A stretch of 64,000 nucleotides of DNA from NCBI GenBank assembly GCA_964529325.1, contig CAZGWH010000005.1:3343-67342 (forward strand), in the 5' to 3' direction. Below the pieces are notes generated by a model. The model was not told the origin of the DNA, searched no databases, and worked only from the letters and a program-made list of their open reading frames with translations. The stretch's first letter is position 1; the number at the start of each line of letters is the position of its first letter. A program made the translations under genes and the position numbers. This DNA comes from GCA-2689995 sp964529325 (GTDB lineage Bacteria > Fidelibacterota > Marinisomatia > SCGC-AAA003-L08 > GCA-2689995). Positions 1 through 10,309 of the stretch are shown here, in pieces.

Positions 1-291
1 CTAATGCCTAATCCTAAATCGGGAACAGTAACAAAGGATGTTTCAAAAGCTGTATCTGAAGTTAAAGCTGGCCGGATTGAGTTTAGAGTTGATAAATTTG
101 GCTTAATTCATGCGGGTGTTGGTAAGCTATCCTTTGATAGCGAAAAATTAATTGATAATGTAAATGCATTCATGGGAGCATTATTAAGAGCAAAGCCATC
201 TGCTTCAAAAGGAATATATTTAAAGAAGATTACAATTGCTTCAACGATGGGTGCTGGACTTAAATTAGACAAAAACGAATTTACTGCATAG
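1..291 (+). CDS. rplA: 50S ribosomal protein L1, C-terminal part (5' end outside window)
   Basis: This is the last 96 residues of ribosomal protein L1, which forms the L1 stalk beside the E site of the large subunit and, in many bacteria, represses its own operon. The window opens in frame at Leu, followed by the conserved MPNPKSGTVT stretch of L1; the C-terminal RAKPSASKG and MGAG segments are also typical. No start codon lies in the window, so the first usable Met (position 4) is internal. It is followed 9 bp later by rplJ, as expected in the L11-L1-L10-L7/L12-rpoBC cluster. Identification is secure; only the gene's 5' end is unseen. Confidence 0.96.
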   Translation, partial: LMPNPKSGTVTKDVSKAVSEVKAGRIEFRVDKFGLIHAGVGKLSFDSEKLIDNVNAFMGALLRAKPSASKGIYLKKITIASTMGAGLKLDKNEFTA

Positions 292-300
292 GGATTAAAA

Positions 301-816
301 ATGCCAACACAAACAAAAATTGAAACAGTTAGTGAGCTTCAAAATAAATTTGAAAATTCAACAGGTGTTTATTTTGGAAATTATACAGGCTTAAATGTTG
401 CGATGGTAACAGAATTAAGACGAAATTTTCGTGCTGAAGGAGTTCAGTACAAAGTATATAAAAATAATCTTACAAAGATTGCTGCAAAAAATGCAGGATT
501 TGAAGGTTTAGATGATATATTGGTAGGACAAATAGGTGTCGCTTTTTCTGAGTCTGATCCTACCGCACCTGCAAGAGTAATTAAGAAGTTTATAAAAGAT
601 AAAAACCCTTTTGAGGTAGTGGGAATTATATTTGAAGGTGAAATTTTTGATGCTAATAAATATGAGGAATTGGCAAATTTACCATCTAAAGAAGAATTGT
701 TATCAAAGCTAGTTGGTGGTTTGAGCTCTCCAATGACGAAACTTGTAGGGACATTGAGTGGTTCTATGTCTAAATTTGTAAGAACACTTAGTAGTTTAAA
801 AGAGCAAAAAAATTAA
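301..816 (+). CDS. rplJ: 50S ribosomal protein L10
   Basis: This 171-residue protein is the base of the L7/L12 stalk that recruits translation GTPases; its N-terminal domain binds 23S rRNA and its C-terminal helix binds L7/L12 dimers. The N-terminal YRGLNV-like stretch (here YTGLNVAMVTELRR) and the KNNLTKIAAKN segment are family hallmarks, and the length is normal. The last ~30 residues (repeated L-x-x-S-x-L heptad-like pattern) fit the L12-binding helix. It sits 9 bp after rplA and 41 bp before rplL, the usual order. Confidence 0.96.
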   Translation: MPTQTKIETVSELQNKFENSTGVYFGNYTGLNVAMVTELRRNFRAEGVQYKVYKNNLTKIAAKNAGFEGLDDILVGQIGVAFSESDPTAPARVIKKFIKDKNPFEVVGIIFEGEIFDANKYEELANLPSKEELLSKLVGGLSSPMTKLVGTLSGSMSKFVRTLSSLKEQKN

Positions 817-857
817 TTTATTTAATAATTTTATAATTAAGAAAAACAGGAGAAAAA

Positions 858-1235
858 ATGGCTGATGTGAGTCGCGCTGATGTGCTTAGCTATCTAGAAA
901 ATTCAAATATGCTTGAAATTTCTGAACTTATTGGTGATATCGAAGAAAAGTTTGGTGTTACTGCCGCTGCACCTGTAGCTGTTGCTGCTGCGCCTGCTGG
1001 AGATGCAGGTGGTGCTGAAGAAAAAACAGAATTCGATGTTGAATTGACTTCTATAGGTGAAAAGAAAATTAATGTTATTAAAGCAGTTAGAGAGCTAACA
1101 AGTTTAGGTCTTAAAGAAGCTAAAGCATTAGTTGATGGTGCACCGAATGTAATTAAGGAGGCTTTACCTAAGGAAGAAGCTGAAGGTATGAAGTCTAAAT
1201 TGGAAGAAGCTGGAGCGACTGTTACACTTAAATAA
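858..1235 (+). CDS. rplL: 50S ribosomal protein L7/L12
   Basis: This 125-residue acidic stalk protein is present as multiple dimers on L10 and stimulates EF-Tu and EF-G GTP hydrolysis. It shows the three expected parts: a helical N-terminal dimerisation domain (to about residue 35), an Ala-rich flexible hinge (about 36-52, AAAAPVAVAAAPAG) and the globular C-terminal domain with GLKEAKALVDGAP. A good Shine-Dalgarno sequence (AGGAG at 849-853) precedes the ATG. The 75 bp before rpoB contain no convincing terminator, so readthrough into rpoB is likely. Confidence 0.97.
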   Translation: MADVSRADVLSYLENSNMLEISELIGDIEEKFGVTAAAPVAVAAAPAGDAGGAEEKTEFDVELTSIGEKKINVIKAVRELTSLGLKEAKALVDGAPNVIKEALPKEEAEGMKSKLEEAGATVTLK

Positions 1236-1310
1236 GTGTAGTCGTGCTTTTACCAATTATTATATTATCGACTTTAGTCTTCAACAATCCATTAATAGGA
1301 GGGCTTCACT

Positions 1311-4300
1311 TTGAGTGAAAAGTCCACTCATGTTCTAAATAGACATGATTTCGCAACTGTCAAGGTTCAAGCGGATGTACCAGATCTTCTTGAAATTCAA
1401 TTGGCATCTTATGAGGAATTTCTACAAGAACATGTCCTCTCGGAGAAAAGAAAGAAAAAAGGCCTTGAGGCTGTTTTTCGTTCTATGTTTCCCGTAGAGG
1501 ATAATCATAAGAACTATGTTCTGGAGTATAAAAATTATTATTTAGGACTTCCCAAATATACAATGAAGGAATGTCTTGAGAGAAGGATTTCATACTCTGT
1601 ACCTTTAAAAGTTAAATTTATATTACATATTACTAATGAAAATGATCGTACTCAATATGTACAAAATATTGAGCAGGATGTATTCTTTGGGAATGTGCCA
1701 TATATGACAGATAGGGGCACTTTTATTATTAATGGTGCTGAGCGTGTGATTGTAAGTCAATTGCAGAGATCTCCTGGTGTGTTTTTTGATCAAGCATTTC
1801 ACCCTAATGGAACTAAAATATTTACAGCGAGAATTATACCTTTTAGAGGGTCTTGGGTAGATTTTACTACAGATATTTATGATTGTATTTATGCTATTAT
1901 TGATAGACGAAGAAAATTTCCTGCAACTCTATTATTAAGAGCTATCGGATTTTCTTCAAATAAAGATATTTTTAATATCTTTAACTTAGTCAAAGATTAC
2001 AAGATTAGTGGAAGTAAAACTCTTGTCGGTAGAGAATTTTTAGAAGATATTGTTGCGAAAAAGACAGGTGAAGTATTAGCAGAGCAAGGTAAAACTATTT
2101 CCAAGGATGATCTTGAACGATTAAAAGAGGCTGGAATTAAAGAGATTCCTGCTGTTAAAGATCTTGAAGATTTAGACTTCATTATGTTGAGAAATACAAT
2201 GGAAAAAGATCCGACTAATAATAGCGGTGAAGCATTATTGTTGCTATATGAACATTTACGATCAGGTAAAGCGCCGAATGTACCTGTCGCAAAAAAATTC
2301 ATTGAAAAGATGTTTTTCTCTTCAAAGAAATATGATTTAGGCCAGGTAGGACGTTACCGAATTAATAAGAAATTTGATTTAAAAATACCTGTTGATGAAC
2401 CGATTTTAACGCGTGAAGATTTTATTGAAGTATTTAAATACTTAATCATAATGCGTAAAGGATTAAAAGGGCCAGATGATATTGATCATTTAGGTAACCG
2501 ACGAGTCCGTACTGTTGGTGAGCAACTTGCTAATCAATTTAGTGTTGCATTATCTCGTATGCAAAGAACAATTAAAGAAAGAATGAATCAGAGAGAGGCA
2601 GAAAGTTTAACTCCTCAAGATTTAGTTAATTCAAGAGTTGTGACTTCTGTAATTAATACATTCTTTGGAACAAGTCAATTATCTCAGTTTATGGATCAAA
2701 CGAATCCTTTATCTGAAATTACACATAAGCGAAGAATATCGTCGCTAGGACCTGGTGGATTAACGAGAGAACGAGCTGGATTTGAGGTTCGTGATGTTCA
2801 CTTTACGCACTATGCACGATTATGCCCAATTGAGACTCCTGAGGGACCCAATATTGGTTTGATTAACTCTCTTGCAACACATGCGAAAGTAAACCATTTA
2901 GGATTTATTGAATCACCATATTATAAAATGAAGAAAAATTCAGATGGAAAAATTGTTCCTGAAAGAAAAGTTTCTTATTTAAGTGCTGATGATGAAGAAC
3001 GCTCATATATTACTCCTGCTTCTGAAGGATTAGTTGAAGGTGGTGGTGATGCTGGTGATTATATTCGCTCAAGAAATGGTGAAGATTTTCCACTTGTAAT
3101 GAGAGATGAAATTAACTTTACAGATGTTTCTCCAAGTCAAATTGTGAGTGTTTCTGCTGCATTAATTCCATTTTTAGACCATGATGATGCTAACCGTGCA
3201 TTGATGGGTTCGAATATGATGCGACAAGCTGTGCCATTACTTCGTCCAGAATCACCGATTGTTGGGACTGGAATGGAAGCAAGTGTTGCTCGTGATTCTC
3301 GTTCTGTTATTATTTCTGAAGTGAATGGTGTTGTTGAAGAAGTAAAACCAAATGAAATTATTATTAGAACTGAATCTCAGGCGGATGAATTAACATTAGT
3401 TAGAAATGAAAATATTAAAAAATACAATGTTAGTAAATTTTTGCGAACTAATCAGAATACATGTATAAATCAAAAGCCATTGGTTAAAGCGGGTGATAAA
3501 GTTAAAATTGGTGATGTACTTGCCGATGGTACTTCGACTCAAGATGGTGTTCTTGCTCTAGGTAGAAACCTTAATGTAGCATTTATGCCATGGAGAGGTT
3601 ATAACTTTGAGGATGCGATTGTTATAAATGAACGATTGGTAAAAGATGATTATTTAACTTCTATTCACATGAAAGAATTTGAAGTTGAAATTAGAGATAC
3701 TCGTCGTGGTGAAGAAGAGTTAACAAATGAAATTCCTAATGTATCCGAAGAAGCTACGCGGAATTTAGATCCTCGTGGTATTGTTAGGATTGGCGCACAG
3801 GTAATTCCTGGTGATATTCTAGTAGGAAAAGTAACGCCTAAAGGTGAAACTGATCCGACACCAGAAGAGAAATTATTAAGAGCAATATTTGGTGAAAAAG
3901 CGGGTGATGTTAAAGATGCATCTAAGCGTTGTTCTTCGGGAGTCCATGGAACAATTATTGATACGCAATTATTTGAACGAAAAAGTTTAGCAATTCGCAA
4001 GGAAGAAAAACAAGAAATTAGAGGTCTTCAACGAAAAGCAAGGCAAGATCGTATGAACTTAATGGAGAAACGGAATGCATTATTAGTTTCTCAATTAGAA
4101 AACCAAAATTCGGGTGGTATTAGAGATACAGCCACGAATAAAACATTAATTAAAGCTAAGACATTATTAACTGGTCAGCGTGTTTTAGAATTAGATTTTG
4201 AAAGATTATCATTAAAATCACCTTGGGTTGGGGATCCATTTGTTTGGAATAATATTCTTAAGGTTTGGGAGAATTTCAGAAGAAATCTTCGTCAGTTAGA

Positions 4301-5084
4301 AGAATCACTTGAGAAAGATATTTTCAAGTTAAGAGTTGGTGATGATTTACAACAAGGTGTAATGAAGTTGGCTAAAGTTTATATTGCTCAGAAGCGTAGA
4401 ATTTCTGTTGGTGATAAAATGGCTGGACGACATGGAAATAAAGGTATTGTTTCTATTATTGTGCCTGAAGAAGATATGCCATATCTTGCTGACGGTTCAA
4501 CTGTAGATATTATTTTGAATCCATTAGGTGTGCCTTCTCGTATGAACTTGGGACAACTATATGAAACAATGCTCGGTTGGGCTGGTACTAAATTAGGTAA
4601 GAAATATACAACACCGGTATTTAACGGTGCTTCTTTAAGTGATGTAGAGGGGCAGTTGAAAGAGGCTGGACTTCCTGAGTCAGGTACTGTTGATTTATGG
4701 GATGGTCGAACAGGTGATAAGTTTGACTCTAAGGTTGTTGTTGGTAATATCTATATGTTAAAATTATCTCACCAAGTTGACGATAAAATGCATGCAAGAT
4801 CTACTGGACCTTATTCATTAATTACACAGCAACCGTTAGGTGGTAAAGCACAGTCTGGTGGACAAAGATTGGGTGAGATGGAGGTATGGGCCTTGGAAGC
4901 TTATGGTGCATCTCATGTTCTTCAAGAGATATTAACTACAAAATCGGATGATGTTGAAGGTCGTACGAAATTGTATAATGCTCTCGTGCGCGGAACAAAT
5001 TCACCTGAGTCCAATATTCCAGAATCCTTTAATGTTCTTGTTAGAGAGCTTCAAGGATTAGGCTTAAATGTAGTTTTAGATTAA
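1311..5084 (+). CDS. rpoB: DNA-directed RNA polymerase subunit beta
   Basis: This is the 1257-residue beta subunit of RNA polymerase, which forms one pincer of the active-site cleft. The start is TTG at 1311, supported by a near-perfect Shine-Dalgarno AGGAGGG at 1297-1303. The rifampicin-pocket region begins near residue 453 (GTSQLSQFMDQ); residues matching E. coli D516, H526 and S531 are wild type, so no rifampicin resistance is predicted. The flap, the GDKMAGRHGNKG motif and the C-terminal SGGQRLGEMEVWALEAYGA region that packs against beta' are all present. rpoC follows after 23 bp. Confidence 0.98.
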   Translation: MSEKSTHVLNRHDFATVKVQADVPDLLEIQLASYEEFLQEHVLSEKRKKKGLEAVFRSMFPVEDNHKNYVLEYKNYYLGLPKYTMKECLERRISYSVPLKVKFILHITNENDRTQYVQNIEQDVFFGNVPYMTDRGTFIINGAERVIVSQLQRSPGVFFDQAFHPNGTKIFTARIIPFRGSWVDFTTDIYDCIYAIIDRRRKFPATLLLRAIGFSSNKDIFNIFNLVKDYKISGSKTLVGREFLEDIVAKKTGEVLAEQGKTISKDDLERLKEAGIKEIPAVKDLEDLDFIMLRNTMEKDPTNNSGEALLLLYEHLRSGKAPNVPVAKKFIEKMFFSSKKYDLGQVGRYRINKKFDLKIPVDEPILTREDFIEVFKYLIIMRKGLKGPDDIDHLGNRRVRTVGEQLANQFSVALSRMQRTIKERMNQREAESLTPQDLVNSRVVTSVINTFFGTSQLSQFMDQTNPLSEITHKRRISSLGPGGLTRERAGFEVRDVHFTHYARLCPIETPEGPNIGLINSLATHAKVNHLGFIESPYYKMKKNSDGKIVPERKVSYLSADDEERSYITPASEGLVEGGGDAGDYIRSRNGEDFPLVMRDEINFTDVSPSQIVSVSAALIPFLDHDDANRALMGSNMMRQAVPLLRPESPIVGTGMEASVARDSRSVIISEVNGVVEEVKPNEIIIRTESQADELTLVRNENIKKYNVSKFLRTNQNTCINQKPLVKAGDKVKIGDVLADGTSTQDGVLALGRNLNVAFMPWRGYNFEDAIVINERLVKDDYLTSIHMKEFEVEIRDTRRGEEELTNEIPNVSEEATRNLDPRGIVRIGAQVIPGDILVGKVTPKGETDPTPEEKLLRAIFGEKAGDVKDASKRCSSGVHGTIIDTQLFERKSLAIRKEEKQEIRGLQRKARQDRMNLMEKRNALLVSQLENQNSGGIRDTATNKTLIKAKTLLTGQRVLELDFERLSLKSPWVGDPFVWNNILKVWENFRRNLRQLEESLEKDIFKLRVGDDLQQGVMKLAKVYIAQKRRISVGDKMAGRHGNKGIVSIIVPEEDMPYLADGSTVDIILNPLGVPSRMNLGQLYETMLGWAGTKLGKKYTTPVFNGASLSDVEGQLKEAGLPESGTVDLWDGRTGDKFDSKVVVGNIYMLKLSHQVDDKMHARSTGPYSLITQQPLGGKAQSGGQRLGEMEVWALEAYGASHVLQEILTTKSDDVEGRTKLYNALVRGTNSPESNIPESFNVLVRELQGLGLNVVLD

Positions 5085-5107
5085 CCTCATATAATAAGGG
5101 GATTATA

Positions 5108-8100
5108 ATGGCATTCACTGAACCCATTCAGCATAAAAAAGCAAATAAATTTACTAGTATTACAATTGGTTTAACTTCACCCGAGCAAATTTTAGATAAT
5201 TCTCGAGGTGAAATTTTAAAGCCAGAAACTATTAATTATCGATCATATAAACCTGAAAAAAATGGTTTATTCTGTGAGAAAATTTTTGGTCCTGTTAAGG
5301 ATTGGGAATGTCATTGCGGTAAATATAAACGAATTAGATATCGTGGTATAATTTGCGATAGATGTGGTGTTGAAGTTACACGAAAAACTGTTAGAAGAGA
5401 GCGGTTTGGTCATATTACTTTGGCAGTTCCTGTTGTACATATTTGGTACTTACGATCTATTCCAAGTAAAATTAGTTATATGCTTGGTTATACAACAAAA
5501 GAACTAGAGTCGATTGTATATTTTGAAAGATATGCAATTGTAAACCCTGGAAAATCAGGGCGAAAATATGGCGAATTATTAACCGAAGCAGAATTTTTAG
5601 ATTTAGATGAAGAATTTGGAATAGAAACTGCGACAGAAGATGATTTAGATGAAGATTTCTATTTTGAAGCGTTAATGGGTGGAGCCGCCATTCAACGACT
5701 TTTAAGAGGATTGGATGTTGTTAAGACAATTACTGAACTTCTAAAGGTTGCAAAGGCAGATAAAGTTTCGATGCAAAAGAGAGAAAATGCATTAAAACGC
5801 TTGCGTATTCTACGAAAATTTGACCCTCGAATTGAAAAAAAGATTATTAATAAACCTGAGTGGATGATTGTAAGTGTACTTCCAGTAATTCCACCAGAGT
5901 TAAGGCCATTAGTTCCTTTAGATGGTGGACGATTTGCGGCATCAGATTTAAATGATTTATATAGACGAGTAATAATAAGAAATAATAGATTAAAACAATT
6001 GATGGAGATTAAAGCTCCTGATGTTATTTTAAGAAATGAAAAAAGAATGCTTCAGGAAGCTGTCGATGCATTGTTTGATAATAGTCGACTAAGAGCTGCT
6101 GTAAGAAGTGGTACTCGTCGTCCTTTAAAATCATTAAGTGATAATTTAAAGGGTAAAACAGGTCGTTTTAGACAGAACTTATTAGGGAAACGAGTAGATT
6201 ATTCTGGGCGTTCTGTAATTGTTGTTGGTCCTGAGTTAAAATTGCACGAATGTGGAATTCCAAAGGATATGGCTATTGAATTATTTAAACCAATGGTTAT
6301 TCGACATTTAATTGAGCAAGGGTATATACGAACACCACGAAGTGCAAAAATATTAATTGAAAAAGGTGATCCTGCAGTATATAAAGTATTAGAATATACG
6401 GTTAGATCGCACCCCGTTATGCTTAATCGTGCACCTACTTTGCACCGATTAGGTATTCAAGCATTTCAACCTGTACTTGTGGATGGTCGTGCGATTCGAC
6501 TTCATCCGCTTTGTTGTGCAGCATTTAATGCAGATTTTGATGGTGACCAAATGGCGGTTCATGTACCTTTGTCTGCTGAAGCGAAGGCAGAAGCTTGGTT
6601 GTTAATGTTGGCAAGTCATAATATTTTACACCCTGCTACTGGAAACCCAATTGCAATCCCTTCTCAAGAAATGGTATTAGGATGTTATTATCTGACACGG
6701 CCAAGAAAAGGAGCAAAAGGTGAAGGTATGCGTTTTGGTTCCCATATGGAAGTTCGTATGGCATTTGAAAATGATGAAGTTGAATTACACGCAATTGTTG
6801 ATTTTAGATATAAGGGAGAGTGGGTTAAGGAAACGACTATAGGGCGTATATTCTTAAATGAAGTACTACCTGATGAAATTGGTTATATAAATAAGTTGGT
6901 TTCAAAAAAGGTAATCCAAAAGATAGTTGGTGATTGCTATAAAAAAGCAGGCAATTATGCTACAGTTCAAACTTTAGATTTATTAAAAGATTTAACCTTT
7001 AATTGTGCATTTAAAGCGGGTGCTTCTATTTCACTGGGTGATGTTATTATTCCTGATAATAAACATACATTGCTTGATGTGGCAGATAAAAAAGTAGAAG
7101 ATATTCAGAATAAATTTGATCGCCAAATTTTAACTGAAGGTGAACGATATAATAAAGTAATTGATATTTGGACACATGCAACTAACGATATTGCGAAAGA
7201 GATGTTTAAAGAAATGGAAACAGATAGAGAAGGTTTTAATCCATTATACATGATGTCAGATTCTGGGGCGAGAGGTAGTGCTGATCAGATTAAGCAGTTA
7301 GCTGGTATGCGTGGATTGATGGCTAAACCAAAGAAAAGTTTAGTTGGATCGTCTGGTGAGATTATTGAAAATCCAATTAAATCAAATTTTAAAGAAGGTT
7401 TATCTGCGTTTGAATATTTTATTTCTACACATGGTGCGCGTAAAGGATTAGCAGATACAGCTTTAAAGACTGCTGATGCTGGATATTTAACTCGAAGATT
7501 AGTGGATGTTTCTCAAGATATGACTGTGAGTATGGATGACTGCTTAACTATTCATGGATTATTATTAGAAGATTTAAAAGATGGTGAAGAAATAATAGAA
7601 CCATTGCTCGATAGAATTTATGGCCGAACTGTACTTGAGGATGTTATTGATCCAATAAATGGTAAAAAAGTATTAGATGCTGGAGATTTAATTGATCATA
7701 ATCTGATTAGTAAAGTTGAAAATAGTAATGTATATCAAGTATTGGTTAGATCTATTTTAACATGTGAGTCTGAAAAAGGTGTCTGTTCAAGGTGTTATGG
7801 GCTGAATCTTGCTTCTAATAGATTGTCTTTAATTGGAGATGCCGTTGGAATTATTGCAGCTCAATCTATTGGTGAGCCGGGAACGCAGTTAACACTTAGA
7901 ACTTTCCATATTGGAGGTACAGCTTCTCGATTAATTGAACAGTCAGAGATGAAGACAAAAAAACCTGGTGTTTTAAAGTTTTCTGAAAATTTAAAAACTA
8001 TTAAAATAACAAATGAAGAAGGTGATAAAATAGAAGTTTGTACTGTAAGGAATGGTAAAATAGACCTTGATGATGGTCACGGGCGAATTATAACTACTTA

Positions 8101-9394
8101 TAATATTCCTTATGGTTCAAATGTGTTTGTAAAAGATGGTCAAAAAGTAAAAGCATCTACGAAACTTGCTTCTTGGGATCCATATACTGATGTTATTTTA
8201 GCTAGAAAAAGTGGTGTGATTAAGTTTAAAGATATGATTGATGGTGATACCTTTATTGAAGAAACTATTGAGGGTGGAAAGAAAACAATTGTAATTACTG
8301 AATCCAAAAATAGAAACTTAAGTCCTCATATTGAAATTGAAGATGAAACGGGCGAGTCAATTATGGGGGGTGCTAGTATCCTTCCTGTAAAAGCTAATAT
8401 TGTTGTTCGCGAAGGGCAAAAAGTTAAAGAAGGTCATATTTTAGTAAAAATAAATCGTGGTGATATTGGTAAAACGAAAGATATTACTGGTGGTTTGCCT
8501 CGAATTGCAGAATTATTTGAAGCTCGTAAGCCTTCTAGCCCTGCCGTGGTGACTGAAGTCGACGGTAAAGTACTTTTTGGTCCAATTAAGCGTGGTGTTA
8601 GAGAGATTCATATCATAACGAATGAGGGTGAAAAAAGAGTTTATAAAATTCCTTATGGTAAACATATAATTGTACATGAGGGTGACTATGCATACGCTGG
8701 AGATAGACTATGCGAAGGGTCTGTTGCGCCACAAGATATTTTGGCAATTAGAGGTGCGAACAGAGTACAAGAATATCTTGTAGAGCAAATTCAAGAAGTA
8801 TATAGACTTCAAGGTGTGGAGATTAATGACAAGCATATTGAAGTGATTGTAAGGCAGATGATGCAAAGAGTGGAAATATTAGATTCTGGCGATACTGTAT
8901 TTTTACCAGGTGATAGAATTGGAAGATTCTTGGTAAAAAGTACAAATTTAGACATGTTGGAAAAATGTGTTGTTGAAAAATCGGGAGATTCTGACTACGA
9001 AGTTGATGATGTTGTTTATAATTCTAATATAAAAGATATAAACAAGCAACTTAAAAAGGACGGGAAAGAGCTTGTTGTAACTAGAAGAGCTGATCCTGCT
9101 ACATTTAAACCATTACTTTTAGGGATTACTAGAGCATCATTAAACACAGATAGTTTTATTTCAGCTGCTTCATTTCAGGAAACAACAAGAGTATTGACGG
9201 ATGCAGCTGTAGAGGCTAAGACGGATTACCTTCTTGGTTTAAAAGAAAATGTAATTATTGGTAGGCTTATTCCTGCGGGTACGGGTATTGCAGATAACAA
9301 AGGATTGCTTGTCTCGGGTAAAAACATCCCTGAGCTTGATGAAACTGATGATGTTATGAAAGAAGAGGGTGAGGAAAATAAAGTTGAAGTTTAA
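5108..9394 (+). CDS. rpoC: DNA-directed RNA polymerase subunit beta'
   Basis: This 1428-residue subunit carries the catalytic magnesium site of RNA polymerase. The N-terminal zinc ribbon is intact (CHCGKYKR...CDRCG). The catalytic loop NADFDGDQMAVH places the three magnesium-binding aspartates at residues 476, 478 and 480. The second zinc site (CESEKGVCSRCYG) and the bridge/trigger region (EPGTQLTLRTFHIGG) are also clear. The acidic C-terminal tail is short. It follows rpoB after 23 bp with AGGGG upstream of the ATG, and is separated from rpsL by 63 bp that may hold a promoter. Confidence 0.98.
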   Translation: MAFTEPIQHKKANKFTSITIGLTSPEQILDNSRGEILKPETINYRSYKPEKNGLFCEKIFGPVKDWECHCGKYKRIRYRGIICDRCGVEVTRKTVRRERFGHITLAVPVVHIWYLRSIPSKISYMLGYTTKELESIVYFERYAIVNPGKSGRKYGELLTEAEFLDLDEEFGIETATEDDLDEDFYFEALMGGAAIQRLLRGLDVVKTITELLKVAKADKVSMQKRENALKRLRILRKFDPRIEKKIINKPEWMIVSVLPVIPPELRPLVPLDGGRFAASDLNDLYRRVIIRNNRLKQLMEIKAPDVILRNEKRMLQEAVDALFDNSRLRAAVRSGTRRPLKSLSDNLKGKTGRFRQNLLGKRVDYSGRSVIVVGPELKLHECGIPKDMAIELFKPMVIRHLIEQGYIRTPRSAKILIEKGDPAVYKVLEYTVRSHPVMLNRAPTLHRLGIQAFQPVLVDGRAIRLHPLCCAAFNADFDGDQMAVHVPLSAEAKAEAWLLMLASHNILHPATGNPIAIPSQEMVLGCYYLTRPRKGAKGEGMRFGSHMEVRMAFENDEVELHAIVDFRYKGEWVKETTIGRIFLNEVLPDEIGYINKLVSKKVIQKIVGDCYKKAGNYATVQTLDLLKDLTFNCAFKAGASISLGDVIIPDNKHTLLDVADKKVEDIQNKFDRQILTEGERYNKVIDIWTHATNDIAKEMFKEMETDREGFNPLYMMSDSGARGSADQIKQLAGMRGLMAKPKKSLVGSSGEIIENPIKSNFKEGLSAFEYFISTHGARKGLADTALKTADAGYLTRRLVDVSQDMTVSMDDCLTIHGLLLEDLKDGEEIIEPLLDRIYGRTVLEDVIDPINGKKVLDAGDLIDHNLISKVENSNVYQVLVRSILTCESEKGVCSRCYGLNLASNRLSLIGDAVGIIAAQSIGEPGTQLTLRTFHIGGTASRLIEQSEMKTKKPGVLKFSENLKTIKITNEEGDKIEVCTVRNGKIDLDDGHGRIITTYNIPYGSNVFVKDGQKVKASTKLASWDPYTDVILARKSGVIKFKDMIDGDTFIEETIEGGKKTIVITESKNRNLSPHIEIEDETGESIMGGASILPVKANIVVREGQKVKEGHILVKINRGDIGKTKDITGGLPRIAELFEARKPSSPAVVTEVDGKVLFGPIKRGVREIHIITNEGEKRVYKIPYGKHIIVHEGDYAYAGDRLCEGSVAPQDILAIRGANRVQEYLVEQIQEVYRLQGVEINDKHIEVIVRQMMQRVEILDSGDTVFLPGDRIGRFLVKSTNLDMLEKCVVEKSGDSDYEVDDVVYNSNIKDINKQLKKDGKELVVTRRADPATFKPLLLGITRASLNTDSFISAASFQETTRVLTDAAVEAKTDYLLGLKENVIIGRLIPAGTGIADNKGLLVSGKNIPELDETDDVMKEEGEENKVEV

Positions 9395-9405
9395 TTATTT
9401 ATTCT

Positions 9406-9435
9406 TTGGTTTGATTTGTAAAAACGCTGTAAAAT
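9406..9435 (+). promoter_or_regulatory. possible sigma-70-type promoter before rpsL
   Basis: TTGGTT (9406-9411) and TAAAAT (9430-9435) are separated by 18 bp in the 63-bp spacer between rpoC and rpsL, and a GGAG Shine-Dalgarno follows before the rpsL ATG. The match is modest and AT-rich DNA yields such boxes by chance, so this is a candidate start site for the str operon rather than a firm call. Confidence 0.3.
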
Positions 9436-9457
9436 ATCAAGCTATGACGGAGATGAA

Positions 9458-9829
9458 ATGCCAACAATAAACCAACTTGTAAGAAAAGGCCGAAAGCGCC
9501 AATTGGTAAAAAATAAAGTACCTGCTTTGGAGCAATGTCCTCAACGACGGGGAGTTTGCGTGAGGGTTTATACAACTACACCTAAGAAGCCAAACTCGGC
9601 GTTAAGGAAAGTTGCTCGTGTAAGGTTGTCAAATGGGTATGAAGTAACAGCTTATATACCAGGTGAAGGGCATAATCTTCAGGAGCACTCTATTGTGTTG
9701 CTTGAAGGTGGTCGAGTAAAAGATTTGCCAGGGGTAAGATATCATGTAGTTCGTGGTGTTCTTGATCCTTCTGGTGTAGAAGGAAGAAAAACTAGCCGTT
9801 CAAGATACGGTGCTAAGAAACCTAAATAG
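9458..9829 (+). CDS. rpsL: 30S ribosomal protein S12
   Basis: This 123-residue small-subunit protein lies near the decoding centre and affects translational accuracy. The conserved TPKKPNSALRKVARVRL segment holds the lysine that is mutated in streptomycin-resistant strains; it is unmodified here. The GEGHNLQEHS and KDLPGVRYH motifs are also intact. It is the first gene of the str operon block (rpsL-rpsG-fusA-tuf) and is followed 3 bp later by rpsG, implying translational coupling. Confidence 0.97.
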   Translation: MPTINQLVRKGRKRQLVKNKVPALEQCPQRRGVCVRVYTTTPKKPNSALRKVARVRLSNGYEVTAYIPGEGHNLQEHSIVLLEGGRVKDLPGVRYHVVRGVLDPSGVEGRKTSRSRYGAKKPK

Positions 9830-9832
9830 AAT

Positions 9833-10297
9833 ATGCGTAGAAGAAGACCAGAAAGAAGAGAGATTTTGCCAGATCCAGTCTATAAAGATTTGGTTGTAGC
9901 AAAATTTGTAAATAATTTAATGCTTGATGGTAAGAAAAGTACTGCCGAAAAGCTTTTTTATAATTCTTTGGAGATTATAAACCATAGAGAGAAAAAAGAA
10001 GGGTTGGATATATTTAAGAAAGCTCTTGAAAATGTTTCTCCATTGGTTGAGGTGAAATCTAAAAGAATTGGAGGGGCTACATATCAAGTTCCGACAGAAG
10101 TTAGAGATGGGCGAAAATCTGCTTTAGCTATGCGGTGGTTGATCCAGTATGCTCGAGCAAGAAAGGGTCAGACGATGGCTGATAGACTTGCCGCAGAATT
10201 TATTTCAGCATCAAAAGGTGAGGGTGGTTCTTTTAAGAAGAAGGAAGATACTCATAGAATGGCTGAAGCTAATAAAGCATTTGCACACTTTAGATAA
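9833..10297 (+). CDS. rpsG: 30S ribosomal protein S7
   Basis: This 154-residue protein nucleates assembly of the 16S rRNA 3' domain (the 30S head) and contacts E-site tRNA. The N-terminus MRRRRPERRE, the FVNNLMLDGKKSTAE segment and the RRVGGATYQVP-like motif (here KRIGGATYQVP) are family signatures. Length is typical. It begins 3 bp after the rpsL stop and is 12 bp from fusA, as in the classical str operon, where S7 is often the translational regulator. Confidence 0.97.
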   Translation: MRRRRPERREILPDPVYKDLVVAKFVNNLMLDGKKSTAEKLFYNSLEIINHREKKEGLDIFKKALENVSPLVEVKSKRIGGATYQVPTEVRDGRKSALAMRWLIQYARARKGQTMADRLAAEFISASKGEGGSFKKKEDTHRMAEANKAFAHFR

Positions 10298-10309
10298 GAT
10301 TAGGATTTA